A stretch of 64,000 bases of DNA, taken from the NCBI GenBank assembly GCA_945948555.1, contig CAMFBM010000004.1, positions 41,239 to 105,238 of the forward strand, written 5' to 3'. The position numbers and the translations under genes are program-made. The DNA is from an uncultured Bacteroidales bacterium (GTDB lineage: Bacteria > Bacteroidota > Bacteroidia > Bacteroidales > UBA932). The notes below the pieces were generated by a model. That model searched no databases. It saw only the letters and a list, made by a program, of their open reading frames with translations, and had not been told where the DNA came from. Position 1 is the first letter of the stretch. Each line of letters starts with the position of its first letter. Shown here piece after piece: positions 17,189 through 27,200 of this stretch.

Positions 17189-17890
17189 CTATTTATCTGA
17201 AGGTTCGTTCAGAATGTCCATAAACTCGATCGTCGTGCTCTCCATCATAAAGACCAGGTTGGATATGCGTGACGAAAGATAGTTGTACCCGAAATATGCT
17301 ATGATTCCGACAACCAGACCTCCCACCGTAGTGACCATAGCAGTGTAGATACCGCTGGAAAGCAGGGTGATGTCGATGTTGTTTCCTGCGTTTGCCATAT
17401 TGAAGAACGCCTGGATCATACCCATCACCGTTCCGAGGAATCCGATCATCGGAGCACCTCCGGCGATTGTCGCAAGCATCGGGAGTCCTTTCTCAAGCCT
17501 TGCCACCTCAACGTTGCCGGTATTCTCCACTGCGGTCTGGATGTCCTGGAGCGGACGGCCGATTCTCTCGATGCCCTTCTCCACCAGCCTTGCCACCGGA
17601 GAGTCATGCTTGCGGCAGAGTTCAACGGCGGAGCGGATTTTCCCGTCGTGGATTAACGAACGGATGTCGTCCATGAAATGCGGGTCAGTCTTTCCGGCCT
17701 TCCAGATCATCCACCACCTGCTTCCGAAGATGTAGATGGCAATTATGGAAAGAATCAGCAGGACAATCATCAGCCAGCCTCCCTTTGCCGCCATACTGAT
17801 GAGTGAATAGCTCATTTCCTGCTGCTGTGGAACTGCCTCTGCGGCAGTAGCAAGTGTGTCAATACCCGACTGTAATAAAGAAAACAACAT
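17189..17890 (-). CDS. exbB: ExbB/TolQ/MotA-family proton channel protein
   Basis: Polytopic inner-membrane subunit that, with ExbD, uses proton motive force to drive TonB. Three membrane segments are visible: GGWLMIVLLILSIIAIYIFGSRW near the N-terminus, and two in the C-terminal half (MLATIAGGAPMIGFLGTVMGMI and MVTTVGGLVVGIIAYFGYNYL), flanking the MotA/TolQ signature. The frame is open seven codons further up, but a TACTTTTG promoter element lies at 17919-17926, so the ATG at 17890 (MLFSLLQSGI) is preferred, giving 233 residues. First gene of the exbB-exbD-tonB operon. Confidence 0.9.
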   Translation of the reverse strand: MLFSLLQSGIDTLATAAEAVPQQQEMSYSLISMAAKGGWLMIVLLILSIIAIYIFGSRWWMIWKAGKTDPHFMDDIRSLIHDGKIRSAVELCRKHDSPVARLVEKGIERIGRPLQDIQTAVENTGNVEVARLEKGLPMLATIAGGAPMIGFLGTVMGMIQAFFNMANAGNNIDITLLSSGIYTAMVTTVGGLVVGIIAYFGYNYLSSRISNLVFMMESTTIEFMDILNEPSDK

Positions 17891-17918
17891 ATCAAATTCC
17901 AATTTGCACAATATCCTG

Positions 17919-17926
17919 CAAAAGTA
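17919..17926 (-). promoter_or_regulatory. Promoter -7 element of the exbB-exbD-tonB operon
   Basis: TACTTTTG on the minus strand (TAnnTTTG); transcription should begin near 17912, downstream of the longer possible exbB start. Confidence 0.6.
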
Positions 17927-17989
17927 CTGTTTTTTTGCGAAAATTGAAATTTTTTCGACCCCTGTTTTTATTTTCAGCTAACCGGAAAG

Positions 17990-18026
17990 AGGTCTCAAAT
18001 CGCCACGATGGCGGTCTGAGACCTCG
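17990..18026 (-). terminator. Terminator hairpin at the end of the susCD operon
   Basis: Perfect nine-base arms GAGGTCTCA and TGAGACCTC enclose a second small stem CGCC/GGCG; on the minus strand the stem ends CTCTTTCC. It lies about 60 bases past the stop of the last utilisation-locus gene. The T tract is short. Confidence 0.6.
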
Positions 18027-18088
18027 ATATTTCCATAGTTATGTGTCGAACTCCGTAAAGTACGTTTTGGGGAGAAAGTGGCAGTTGA

Positions 18089-19660
18089 CTACAATCCGCA
18101 CCACTTGAGGAAATCCTCTTTTTTCGCATAAGCTGCTCCAACGCAGGAACGTCCGGGAAAATACGGCTGGTCACGATTCTCTACATAACCTTTTCTTCCC
18201 CATCCTTCATAGTAAAGGTAAAGCATATCTTCGTGTTCGAAGATTTCGCAGAACCATATTCCGCCCTGGTCCCAGGCTCCACGGCTTCCACGTGTGAACA
18301 ATGGAATGTCATTCTTCACTTTTTCCCAGTGAATCAGATCATCTGACATTGCAATGTGAAATCTGTCGGGAAAATCATAACTGGTGCTGCTTCCCTGATA
18401 GGATGCGAACCATTTGTCCACACCTTCAAGACGGAAAATCATCGAGCCGTTGACAGCGTATGAATCAAAGTTGGAAGGCCCTCCTCCAATCGGGATGGTT
18501 TCAAAGGTTTCCGCTCCGTCAAAAGAAAGCGGATTCTGAGTTACCGTGACATAGAGCCTGCAAGGATTGCCTCCGCCGTAATAGATATAATACTTCCCGT
18601 CGTGGAAGACGGCGTCACTGCATCCTTTCCCTGACAATACCTGTGAATCAATTCCTTTGAAATCCAAGCCGTTGTCGGAATAGCGGACGCACAGACCGTG
18701 TCCTTCGTGGTTGATTCTGCTTCCGTTGTAGTAAATATACACTTTGCCATCCCCACCTACGACCGGAGCAGTGTCAAGAAGAAATCCATCATCGAAGGAA
18801 CCGGACTGGCCTACCGGAAGGACCGGATTGTGTTCATATTCCTCCCACGGACCAAACGGTTTGAATTTGTCGGCATCCTGACGGTAGAGGCCAATTTGGT
18901 CACAATAGTAAGGGACGTCACCACTGCCTCTGAGATACAGCCACCAATTCCCGTCCGGTGAAAGAGAAGGGGGAAGGATTGCAGCATTTGCCATATGCTG
19001 GTTTCGCCAGCTGGCAGGCCCTGAAGGTTCGAAAACGGGGTTGTGCTCATATCTCTGGAAAAGGCAGATGTCAGTCAGATCATCATCAGGGCAGAGAATG
19101 TCATCGAAATACCATACCTCCCCGGAGGTCGTTCCTCCTGCATCAAACAGAAGGACAATCTTTTGATAGACATTGCTTTCTGGCTTGAGTGAGGTGAAAT
19201 CAAACACAAGTTCCTCCCACTCTCCTTCCTGTGTCGTCACGACGTCGGTAATCTCCAGTGCCGGAGGGTTGCTTCCTCCCAGTTGGGGTGGCTCAATCTT
19301 GAAGTAAACATTGGCTCCTTTTCGAGGAGAAAGGACTTTTATCTTGAAAACCGGACCGTTGCGTGTGAAATCCAGTTTTCGCGGAAGCAGGTCGCTCCAC
19401 AGCAATTCCCACTGACCTCCGGCAGTAACGACTTTTCCGCATTTTTCAGAGCGGTTGATTCCTTTTTGCAAAGGATTGTCCACCACCGAATATGATGGCC
19501 CTGATGGATTGAACTTCAAGGTTATGTTGTCGAAATTGCAGCGATTGACAAACACATCCGGGGTCTGGACCTGAGGGTCCCGGGAATCCGGAACAGACAC
19601 TTCTTTCTTGTTGCAGGAGGCAAGAAGAAGAGCGAAGAGGATAAGTATTCCTGTTTTCAT
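18089..19660 (-). CDS. Surface lipoprotein: binding-like module plus five-bladed-propeller glycosidase-like domain
   Basis: A type II signal peptide (ILILFALLLASC, Cys16) marks a lipoprotein. Residues ~36-172 form a module homologous to the separate lipoprotein at 28348-28953 (DNPLQKGIN, GGQWELLWS, VLLFDAGGTTSGEVWYFDDI). Residues ~180-523 look like a five-bladed beta-propeller of the GH32/GH43/GH130 type: repeated YEHNPVFEPSG and YEHNPVLPVGQ blade starts, DDGFLLDTAPVV, YYIYYGGG and the closing YLYYEGWGRKG. Exact family and catalytic residues cannot be fixed by eye, so hydrolase, phosphorylase and binding roles all remain possible. Third gene after susC and susD, 12 bases past susD, so surface exposure and glycan processing are likely. 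Confidence 0.7.
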   Translation of the reverse strand: MKTGILILFALLLASCNKKEVSVPDSRDPQVQTPDVFVNRCNFDNITLKFNPSGPSYSVVDNPLQKGINRSEKCGKVVTAGGQWELLWSDLLPRKLDFTRNGPVFKIKVLSPRKGANVYFKIEPPQLGGSNPPALEITDVVTTQEGEWEELVFDFTSLKPESNVYQKIVLLFDAGGTTSGEVWYFDDILCPDDDLTDICLFQRYEHNPVFEPSGPASWRNQHMANAAILPPSLSPDGNWWLYLRGSGDVPYYCDQIGLYRQDADKFKPFGPWEEYEHNPVLPVGQSGSFDDGFLLDTAPVVGGDGKVYIYYNGSRINHEGHGLCVRYSDNGLDFKGIDSQVLSGKGCSDAVFHDGKYYIYYGGGNPCRLYVTVTQNPLSFDGAETFETIPIGGGPSNFDSYAVNGSMIFRLEGVDKWFASYQGSSTSYDFPDRFHIAMSDDLIHWEKVKNDIPLFTRGSRGAWDQGGIWFCEIFEHEDMLYLYYEGWGRKGYVENRDQPYFPGRSCVGAAYAKKEDFLKWCGL

Positions 19661-19672
19661 TTCATATTCGGT

Positions 19673-21277
19673 TTAAAGGCGTGGATAACCGTCGTTCTGT
19701 TTGAGTTTTGGATTGGCAAGTATTTCTTCACGTGGGATAGGGAATAGTAGCAGATGCGAATCGAGGCTCGGTTCGTGAAGGAACCAGGATTTTGTCAGGA
19801 ATTGTCCGAAACGGATCAGTTGCTGACGTCTGTGACCTTCCTGACAGAATTCCCAGGCATATTCTTGAAGGAAACGGTCATCGTCTAGTTCTGCAACGGT
19901 AACTTTCTTGTCATCGGAAAAGATATTGAAGGCCCTTTCCCTGACGGAGTTGATCAGGTCGCATATCTCCTGGTTGGCAATACCGCCGTTTTTCCAGTAC
20001 ATCGCCTCAGCTTTCATAAACAGAACATCTGCATACCTGAACAGGACGAAATCGTTGGAGAGCCTGTTCAGCGCCCCTGTCCTGATTTCGTACTTTATCA
20101 TTCTGACACCGGGACCTTCTCCTGTTGTCGGGATAGCATCTCCTTCAAAAATAGGAACTTCCTTGGTGTGTATCAGCAATTTGCCCTTGTCCCTCGAATC
20201 CCACGGGTCGCAATAAAGTGGTGTGCCGGGCGTTCCTGTATATGCACCGGTGTTGTCATACAACTGACCTTCAAACCAGGATTTTGCATATCGCAGGTCA
20301 TCCTCGTCATAGCTCATGGCAAATTCAGGAGTTGCGCAACATCCTCCCCAATACTGTGTCACGGTGTTTCCGTGATAGCAGTATTTCCAATGCATTGTGC
20401 AGAGGTGGATAAGAAACGGCACATCGGCATCATAAACCTCATCATTCCCGATTCCCATAATGATTTCCGTCGAGTTCTCGTTGTCGGTCACAAAAGGAGC
20501 CTTGTAGTCGCTTTCAAGTGAATATTTTCTGGAGGAGATAATCTCGTCACACAATGTCACCACCTTGTCCCAAACATTCCCTTCTATTTCGACATTCCAG
20601 CTTGAGGCATTCAGATAGCATTTCGCAAGCAGACATTTTGCAGCATATCTGTCCCATCTTCCGTATTCTTTCTGTATGAGATTCGGAATGTTCTCCTCAA
20701 GTTCGCTCACAACGAAATCAAACACCTCCTGTCTGCTTGAGGTCTCTGGCAGGAAATCCTCCGGTACGTCATATCTCGTCTGGATTGGAACGTTGCCGAA
20801 CAGGTCACAAAGCACATAGTACCAAAATGCTCTTGCAACCTTGATTTCTGATTTCATCGACTCAATCCCGTCCAGTTCCTTGCCTTCGAATTCGTACAGA
20901 AGCCTGTTGCAATCGTTGATGCTGCTATACGCAATTCTCCAATTGGTAAGGAAATGGGCATCCGTCCAAAGCCATTGATGTTGATTAAGCCGGTAATATA
21001 CTCCTGCATCATACCAGGAACCTCCCCTTTTCGGAGTTACCCAAAGATCTGAGACTTCTTCATTGGTGTAGTGCCAGCATCCGTTTTTGTGAACATTCCA
21101 TCCTGCGTAGAGCAGACGCATATCTGAATAGAGTTTGCCCACTGCTGCCGGGATGTCGGCTTCCGAGAAATTTTCATAATATTTGTCAGCCGTCATCTGA
21201 GAATATACAATCTCATCCAAGGAGCAGGACCCAATGGTTAGCACGGCCAGTATAAGAGTCAATATTGTCTTTTTCAT
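19673..21277 (-). CDS. SusD/RagB-family glycan-binding outer-membrane lipoprotein
   Basis: SusD proteins sit as a lid over the SusC transporter and bind the incoming oligosaccharide. A lipoprotein signal (LTLILAVLTIGSC, Cys18) is followed by the typical SusD start (YEIDDIVYSQ-like: SLDEIVYSQMTADKYY), helical TPR-like N-terminal region, and the RagB/SusD C-terminal domain containing RYADVLFMKAEAMYWKNG and WEFCQEGHRRQQLIRFGQF, ending PIPREEILANPKLKQNDGY, a hallmark of the family. Length 534 is typical. It follows susC after 19 bases. Confidence 0.95.
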   Translation of the reverse strand: MKKTILTLILAVLTIGSCSLDEIVYSQMTADKYYENFSEADIPAAVGKLYSDMRLLYAGWNVHKNGCWHYTNEEVSDLWVTPKRGGSWYDAGVYYRLNQHQWLWTDAHFLTNWRIAYSSINDCNRLLYEFEGKELDGIESMKSEIKVARAFWYYVLCDLFGNVPIQTRYDVPEDFLPETSSRQEVFDFVVSELEENIPNLIQKEYGRWDRYAAKCLLAKCYLNASSWNVEIEGNVWDKVVTLCDEIISSRKYSLESDYKAPFVTDNENSTEIIMGIGNDEVYDADVPFLIHLCTMHWKYCYHGNTVTQYWGGCCATPEFAMSYDEDDLRYAKSWFEGQLYDNTGAYTGTPGTPLYCDPWDSRDKGKLLIHTKEVPIFEGDAIPTTGEGPGVRMIKYEIRTGALNRLSNDFVLFRYADVLFMKAEAMYWKNGGIANQEICDLINSVRERAFNIFSDDKKVTVAELDDDRFLQEYAWEFCQEGHRRQQLIRFGQFLTKSWFLHEPSLDSHLLLFPIPREEILANPKLKQNDGYPRL

Positions 21278-21296
21278 ATCATCGGAATTTGATGGA

Positions 21297-24224
21297 TTAA
21301 AAACCCAGTTTTACTCCAAAAGAAACGGATCTTGTGGTTGGATAGGTGGAAGTGTAGTCAATGCCTGGGGACAGACCCATAAAATTCACCTCCGGGTCGA
21401 TTCCCTTGTATTTTGTGAAAGTGCAGAGATTCAGTCCTGACAGGTAGAGCCTTAGCAGTTTCACCGGACACCCTTCCTTGAATTTGAAATTATATCCAAG
21501 GGTCACGTTGTCAAGTTTCACGAAATCACCGTTTTCAACATAGTAGCTTACATAGGCCGGAGATGTGTTGGAGCTGATTCCGTATTCTCCTCCGTACGGC
21601 TTTTCGAGAATGGTCACGGGATAATTGTATTGCTGACCTTTCTGGAAGGTCTCCCACAACATCCTGTATTGGTTGAGAATCTGGTAAAGGAAGGCGCCAC
21701 GGAATGATATTGCCAAGTCGAATCCTTTGTAAGTCATTGAGACTGAAAGTGCTGCATTGATTTTGGGAATGCCGTTTCCAATGATTGTCCGTGAATCCTC
21801 GCTCCCGTATGAACCGCCTTCAATAATCCAGGCGCCATTCTTCTTGATACCGGTGCTCTTCCATCCGTAAAAATCTCCGATTGCTCCGCCTTCCTTCACG
21901 ATATGGGTGGTCTGCTGTACCGGTGAGCCGGTGGAACCGACTTCCATATAATCTCTCTGATACCGGTCATTCGACAGGGAAAGCAGTTTGTTGACATTGT
22001 AGGAGACGTTTCCTGAAATATTGAGGGTGAAATCCCTTGTCTTTACCGGCTGTCCGGAAAGCATTGCCTCGATTCCGGTGTTGGAAATTGAGCCTACATT
22101 GGCATACACCGTAGAGGCTAGATTAGGAGGCATCGGAACACTGTAACTATAGAGCAAATCGCGTGTGTTTCTCAAATAATAGTCAATGGAACCGTTGAAT
22201 CTTGAGTTGAACATCGAGAAGTCCAGCCCGAGATTGAATTCGTGTTTCTCTTCCCATTTCAAATCCGGATTTGCAACAGCCTGAGGCGAAATTGTCCAAA
22301 TGTATTTGCCTCCCATTGAAACCGGATTGGAATAGGAGTAAATCATTTGGGAAAGATAGGCTGATGAAGGTTCCACTCCGGTCACTCCATAGCTCGCTTT
22401 AAGTTTGAGCTCGTCAAGCCAGCTGACATTGGCAAGGAATTTCTCACTGGCGATACGCCAGGCTCCGGACACGGACCAGAAGGCACCCCATCTGTTGTTG
22501 GGACCGAATTTGGACGAGCCGTCTCCCCTGATGGACAGGGCAAGAATATATCGGTCTGCATAACTGTAGTTGATGCGTCCGAAGAATGACATCAGACGGT
22601 TCATTGATCTGTATGACCCCATTGTCGCGTTGCCTTCTTTCAGTGCGAGGCCCAGACCAATGTTGTTGTATTCAAACTGGTCCGTAGGGAAATCGTAATT
22701 GTATCCGCTAAAATCCTGATAGTCGTAGCCAAAATAGCTGTAGCCGGCTACTGCCGTGATATCGTGCTTCCCGAATCGTTCCGAGTACTGTGCGAACAAC
22801 TCTGCATTTGTTGTCAACCTCATACTTGTGTTGCGCCAGGCCTGCCCGTTGGACTGGTTCTCGTCAAAGTGTTTTGTGGCATAGGCTCCGTTGAAGTGGT
22901 AGAAAAGTTTCATACCTCCTGTTGCGGTGATTGTGAGAGATTTCAACGGCATATATGAAATCTTGCCGGTTGCGGCGACTTCATCCCAATTCACATCCTC
23001 GCGGAATTCATTGATTGAGCGGACTGGGTTGGGCACTCCGGCAAAAATTGAATAGTCACCTGTCGATTCATTGTAAACGGGAGATGTCGGGTTTGCAATC
23101 AGAGTTCCAAGATATGCGTTTTCTTCGGACACCTGATGCCCCTTTGCAAAAATATTGCTCAGGTTTGCATTGATTTGCAACTTGTCGTTGAAGAACTGCT
23201 GGTTTGTGCCAATTGAGAGATTCAACTTGTTTAGGTTGGAACCGCGCATAATACCCTGACGGCTATTGTAGGAGATGTTTGCATAATACCGTGACCCTTC
23301 CTTTCCTCCGTTGAAAGACAGATTGTGGTAATGGCTGACTGCAGGCCTGAAAACGTACGAACCCCAGTCAGTCTCATAACCGTTGTCCAGAGGTGTGAAT
23401 GCTCCGTCAGAGAGTTCTTTGAGATTCTTGTAATCGGATGCAGAAAAGACCTTGATGCGGTTGGAAATACTCTCAACGGACACATAGCCGTGGTACAGGA
23501 TACTCTTTTCATTTCCTGAATTGCGCTTTGTCGTAATGAGTATGACACCGTTATTTCCCTGAGTTCCGTAAATTGCAGCCGCTGCTCCGTCCTTCAGAAC
23601 ATCAATAGAAAGGACATCGTCCTGTGTGACATTGCTGAGGCTGCCTCCCACGATTCCGTCAATTACAATGAGAGGTGATTGCCCGGACATCAAGGTGGAG
23701 ACACCGCGGAGCATCATCTGTGGATCTGAGTCATTGGGATCTCCGCTGGAGGTGCTTACGGAAAGACCTGCAACCTTTCCTTGGAGCATCTGCAAAGGGG
23801 AAGTCACAGCCCCTTTGATGAATTCTTCGCTTTTGACCGTTGTTACCGAGTTTGCCAGAGTGCTTCTTTTGATGGTGCCGTAGCCGATTACAACAGTCCC
23901 GTCAATCATCAGATTCTCCTCTTTAAGAATCACATTGGAAAACAGTGAAGGGTTTGCTGACGGTAATTCGATGGAGGAAAGTCCTATGCACGAAAAGCAG
24001 ATTGTGCTCTTCGATGATTCCGGGGTAATGCTGAAACTACCGTCTTTCCCGGTAAGTACTCCATTTGAGGTACCGGATTCAATGACGGCAACCCCTTCAA
24101 GAGGATTCCCTTCCGAATCTGTCACTTTGCCTTTGATTGTTTCTGTCTGGGCAAAGGCTGCAGTGGCAAAGCACAGGAGCGACATAATGCCCAGGACTGT
24201 AATTTTTAAACTTGTCCTAAACAT
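21297..24224 (-). CDS. SusC/RagA-family TonB-linked outer-membrane transporter
   Basis: Imports oligosaccharides across the outer membrane with SusD, powered by TonB. Signal peptide ends AAFAQ (~26). A carboxypeptidase-D-like regulatory domain follows (IKGKVTDSEGNPLEGVAV, about 29-105), then the plug with the SusC signatures MLQGKVAGLSVSTSSGDP and AAAIYGTQGNNGVILITTKR, and a large barrel ending in RSVSFGVKLGF. Length 975 is slightly short for the family. A matching -7 promoter element lies 23 bases upstream. It heads the susC-susD-propeller operon, directly downstream of the regulator gene. Confidence 0.95.
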   Translation of the reverse strand: MFRTSLKITVLGIMSLLCFATAAFAQTETIKGKVTDSEGNPLEGVAVIESGTSNGVLTGKDGSFSITPESSKSTICFSCIGLSSIELPSANPSLFSNVILKEENLMIDGTVVIGYGTIKRSTLANSVTTVKSEEFIKGAVTSPLQMLQGKVAGLSVSTSSGDPNDSDPQMMLRGVSTLMSGQSPLIVIDGIVGGSLSNVTQDDVLSIDVLKDGAAAAIYGTQGNNGVILITTKRNSGNEKSILYHGYVSVESISNRIKVFSASDYKNLKELSDGAFTPLDNGYETDWGSYVFRPAVSHYHNLSFNGGKEGSRYYANISYNSRQGIMRGSNLNKLNLSIGTNQQFFNDKLQINANLSNIFAKGHQVSEENAYLGTLIANPTSPVYNESTGDYSIFAGVPNPVRSINEFREDVNWDEVAATGKISYMPLKSLTITATGGMKLFYHFNGAYATKHFDENQSNGQAWRNTSMRLTTNAELFAQYSERFGKHDITAVAGYSYFGYDYQDFSGYNYDFPTDQFEYNNIGLGLALKEGNATMGSYRSMNRLMSFFGRINYSYADRYILALSIRGDGSSKFGPNNRWGAFWSVSGAWRIASEKFLANVSWLDELKLKASYGVTGVEPSSAYLSQMIYSYSNPVSMGGKYIWTISPQAVANPDLKWEEKHEFNLGLDFSMFNSRFNGSIDYYLRNTRDLLYSYSVPMPPNLASTVYANVGSISNTGIEAMLSGQPVKTRDFTLNISGNVSYNVNKLLSLSNDRYQRDYMEVGSTGSPVQQTTHIVKEGGAIGDFYGWKSTGIKKNGAWIIEGGSYGSEDSRTIIGNGIPKINAALSVSMTYKGFDLAISFRGAFLYQILNQYRMLWETFQKGQQYNYPVTILEKPYGGEYGISSNTSPAYVSYYVENGDFVKLDNVTLGYNFKFKEGCPVKLLRLYLSGLNLCTFTKYKGIDPEVNFMGLSPGIDYTSTYPTTRSVSFGVKLGF

Positions 24225-24246
24225 AGTTTTAGTGATTATTGCAGAA

Positions 24247-24254
24247 CAAAATTA
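24247..24254 (-). promoter_or_regulatory. Promoter -7 element of the susC operon
   Basis: TAATTTTG on the minus strand (TAnnTTTG), 23 bases before the susC start and in the 64-base gap behind the regulator gene. A binding site for the hybrid regulator would be expected just upstream, within the end of that gene; none could be defined by eye. Confidence 0.55.
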
Positions 24255-24288
24255 GTCGTGGAGGGAAAAAATCAAATGGACAAACAAT

Positions 24289-27200
24289 TCAATTTTTTGG
24301 ATTTTCACCACTGTGTTCCTGTCTCCACTGTTTTGGAGACATCTCGAACAATTTCTTGAAGGCCCTTGAAAAATAATATGGGTCGGAGAATCCTACATCG
24401 TAGGCTATGTCTGAAATCGGACGGTCAGATTCGGTCAGAAGCCTTGCTGCGTATTTCAGCCTGAAATTCTGCAGAAATTCGTTGGTGGATTGTCCGGTCA
24501 GAGCTTTCAGCTTCCGGTAGAGCGATGCTTTGCTCATTCCTACCTGAAGGCATAAATCTTCTATTCCGAAATCCGACTCGGAAATATTGGACAGAATGAC
24601 GGCAGAAACTTTCTTCAATAACTGTTCGTCGCTGTTGGAGAATGGAATATTGATGCTGGATAAGTCGATTTCAATCTTTCGGAAATTTTCCCTGTTGACA
24701 TAGGCGTTGACGACAAGGTTCTTTACCATCAGTTCAAGAAGGGAAAAGGTGAAAGGCTTAACAATGTAGGCATCTGCCCCGGCCAGATATCCCTGGCATT
24801 TGTAATTCTGTTCCGAAAGCACTGTCATCAGTACAACCTTGATGTGGCAGGTCTCAATCTGATTCTTTACAAGTGAACAAAGGTCAAATCCACTCATTCC
24901 TCCGTGCAGCATTACATCGGAAATCACCACGTCAACCTTGTTTTCCCTCACCTGTCTTGCTGCAGCCTCGGCACTGTCAGCGCTCATTACCTGATATCTC
25001 CTTGAAAAATGATCAATGAGCAGATCTCTCATCGATGAATCATCCTCCACAATCAGGACAACTGTGTCGGATGCAAGTTTAAGATATTCTTCCTTGTCGA
25101 AATCGGGTTCCACCGGTTTCTCAAGCAGTGACGCAAAGTGGCTTTCATTGGTGTACTCTTCATTTGTGGAAGGAGTATGTACGGATGGAACGGGATCTTT
25201 CGGAAGGGAAAATCTCAGCACTGTGTATCGCCCATGTTCGGATTCCGCTTCAATGCTGCCTCCATGCAGTTCAACGAGGGATTTTACATAAGACAGACCG
25301 ACACCGGAGGAATACATGTCGTAAGATCGTCCTGTGAAGAATCTGTCAAAAATGTGCGGCAGATTGTCGGCGGGAATTCCTTCGCCCGTATCCAAAACTT
25401 CAAAATAAACCATCCTGTCGCGTTCGGAGACAGAAATGTTCACAGAGTCCTTTTTGGAGCAATGCTTGTAGGCATTGGAGAGGATGTTGTCAAGGATTTT
25501 CTCAAATTTCCCCTTGTCTGCATTGATTCTGATCTGGTCTGGTATGTCGCAGTACAGGGCTATCTCTTTGTCTTCAAACAACCATTCGTAACGGGACAGC
25601 ACGTTCTGAATGATTTCCTTGACATTGAAAGAAGAATACTTCAGGTCAGTAAACTGTAATTCTCTGAATGCCAGGAGTTCATTAATAAGTCCCAAAAGTT
25701 TGTCGGCATTCTTTCTGATTATTGAAAAATATTTAGAAGTTTTGTCCTTCGGTACGCGTGAGTTCATAAACTGCTCCACAGGCCCGAGAATGAGTGAAAG
25801 AGGGGTCTTGAACTCGTGTGAGATATTTACAAAGAGGCGCAGCTTCATCTCCGTTATTTCCTTGTCTTTCTCCCTCTGGAGTTTTTCTATTGTAAGTTCG
25901 TGCTTGTGACGGGAAGACTGGAACAGCATATTTACAAGCCAGACACTCAATGCCACAAGTAGAATAATTGTTGTAATTCGTGCTGCCGTACTTTGCCACC
26001 ACACCGGTTTTATGTAGATTTTCAAGGTTGAGATATTGTCCAGAATCTCGTTGTCACTGGTATTTGCCACTGACAAAGTGTAATGCCCTGGGCTCAACCC
26101 GACAAAATCGACCCTGTTGCCGTATTGGATGAAATGCCATTCGTCATCCAGACCGGTCATCCTGTAGGCATAGGAGCGTCCGTAATAGTGTCCGTAAAGG
26201 TCAGTCGAGAAGTCAAGTGAGACCGAATTCTGCCAATGCTTCAGTTTTAGAAGGCCAATTTCATTGATGTCAAGAGATAACGGTCCCTCCGAAGATATTT
26301 CCTGAATTATATTATTGATATAAAGATTGTTAAATCGTATTTTCCTATTGATGTCCACCTTGATTTCTCTGGACGGGTCCACTATAACCAGACCGTTGGT
26401 GCTTCCGAAATACAGCTTGCCGCCTTGTTTGAGGTGTGAATTGTAGTTGAAGCGGCAGGTTGGCAGTCCGTCCCTTATTGTGTATGTAGTGAAGGATTTG
26501 AATGACGGATCGGTTCTGCATATTCCTGAGTTCGTGGAGAACCAGACATCATTCGAATCATCCTGAAGCATTGCGTAGACGGTGTCATCCGGCAGTCCGT
26601 TCCGGGTGCTTACATTTTCTATGGAATATGTAGCCGGATTCAAAAGGATAATGCCCTCACTCTCGGTGGTGAATGCTATTCGCCCGTCCGATAACTCACA
26701 TATTGAAACATATGTGCTTGCAGGAGATTCAACGGGATACGGACGATAGTCGTCTGCAACCTGGAGTTTCCAGATTCGGTTTCCATAACAGGCCAGCCAG
26801 ATGTCTCCGGTACTATCCTCAAACAAATCCCAGATGAACAGGTTGGAAGGGATGTCTGTAATCTGTTTCAATGAGGCGCTATTGTAATCATATCGGTACA
26901 GTCCGCCAGATTGGGTTCCCACCCACAAGTTCCCGTTGCTATCATTAAGGATGCAGTAGATATTGTTGCTTCTCAGTTCGGGGCTGTTGTTAACCCTGAA
27001 ATTTCTGAAGGTGGACGATCCTGGCTGTTTCAGGTAAAGTCCTCCGTAGTAACTGCCTATCCATAAATTACCATACCGGTCATTACAGATAGCATGGATG
27101 TTGTCGCTTCTAAGCCCATTGATTCCTGCAGACAGGTGCCTGAACTGTCCTTCCTCTTCAACGAAATATATCCCGTCATTTTCCGTACAGATACAAAGAT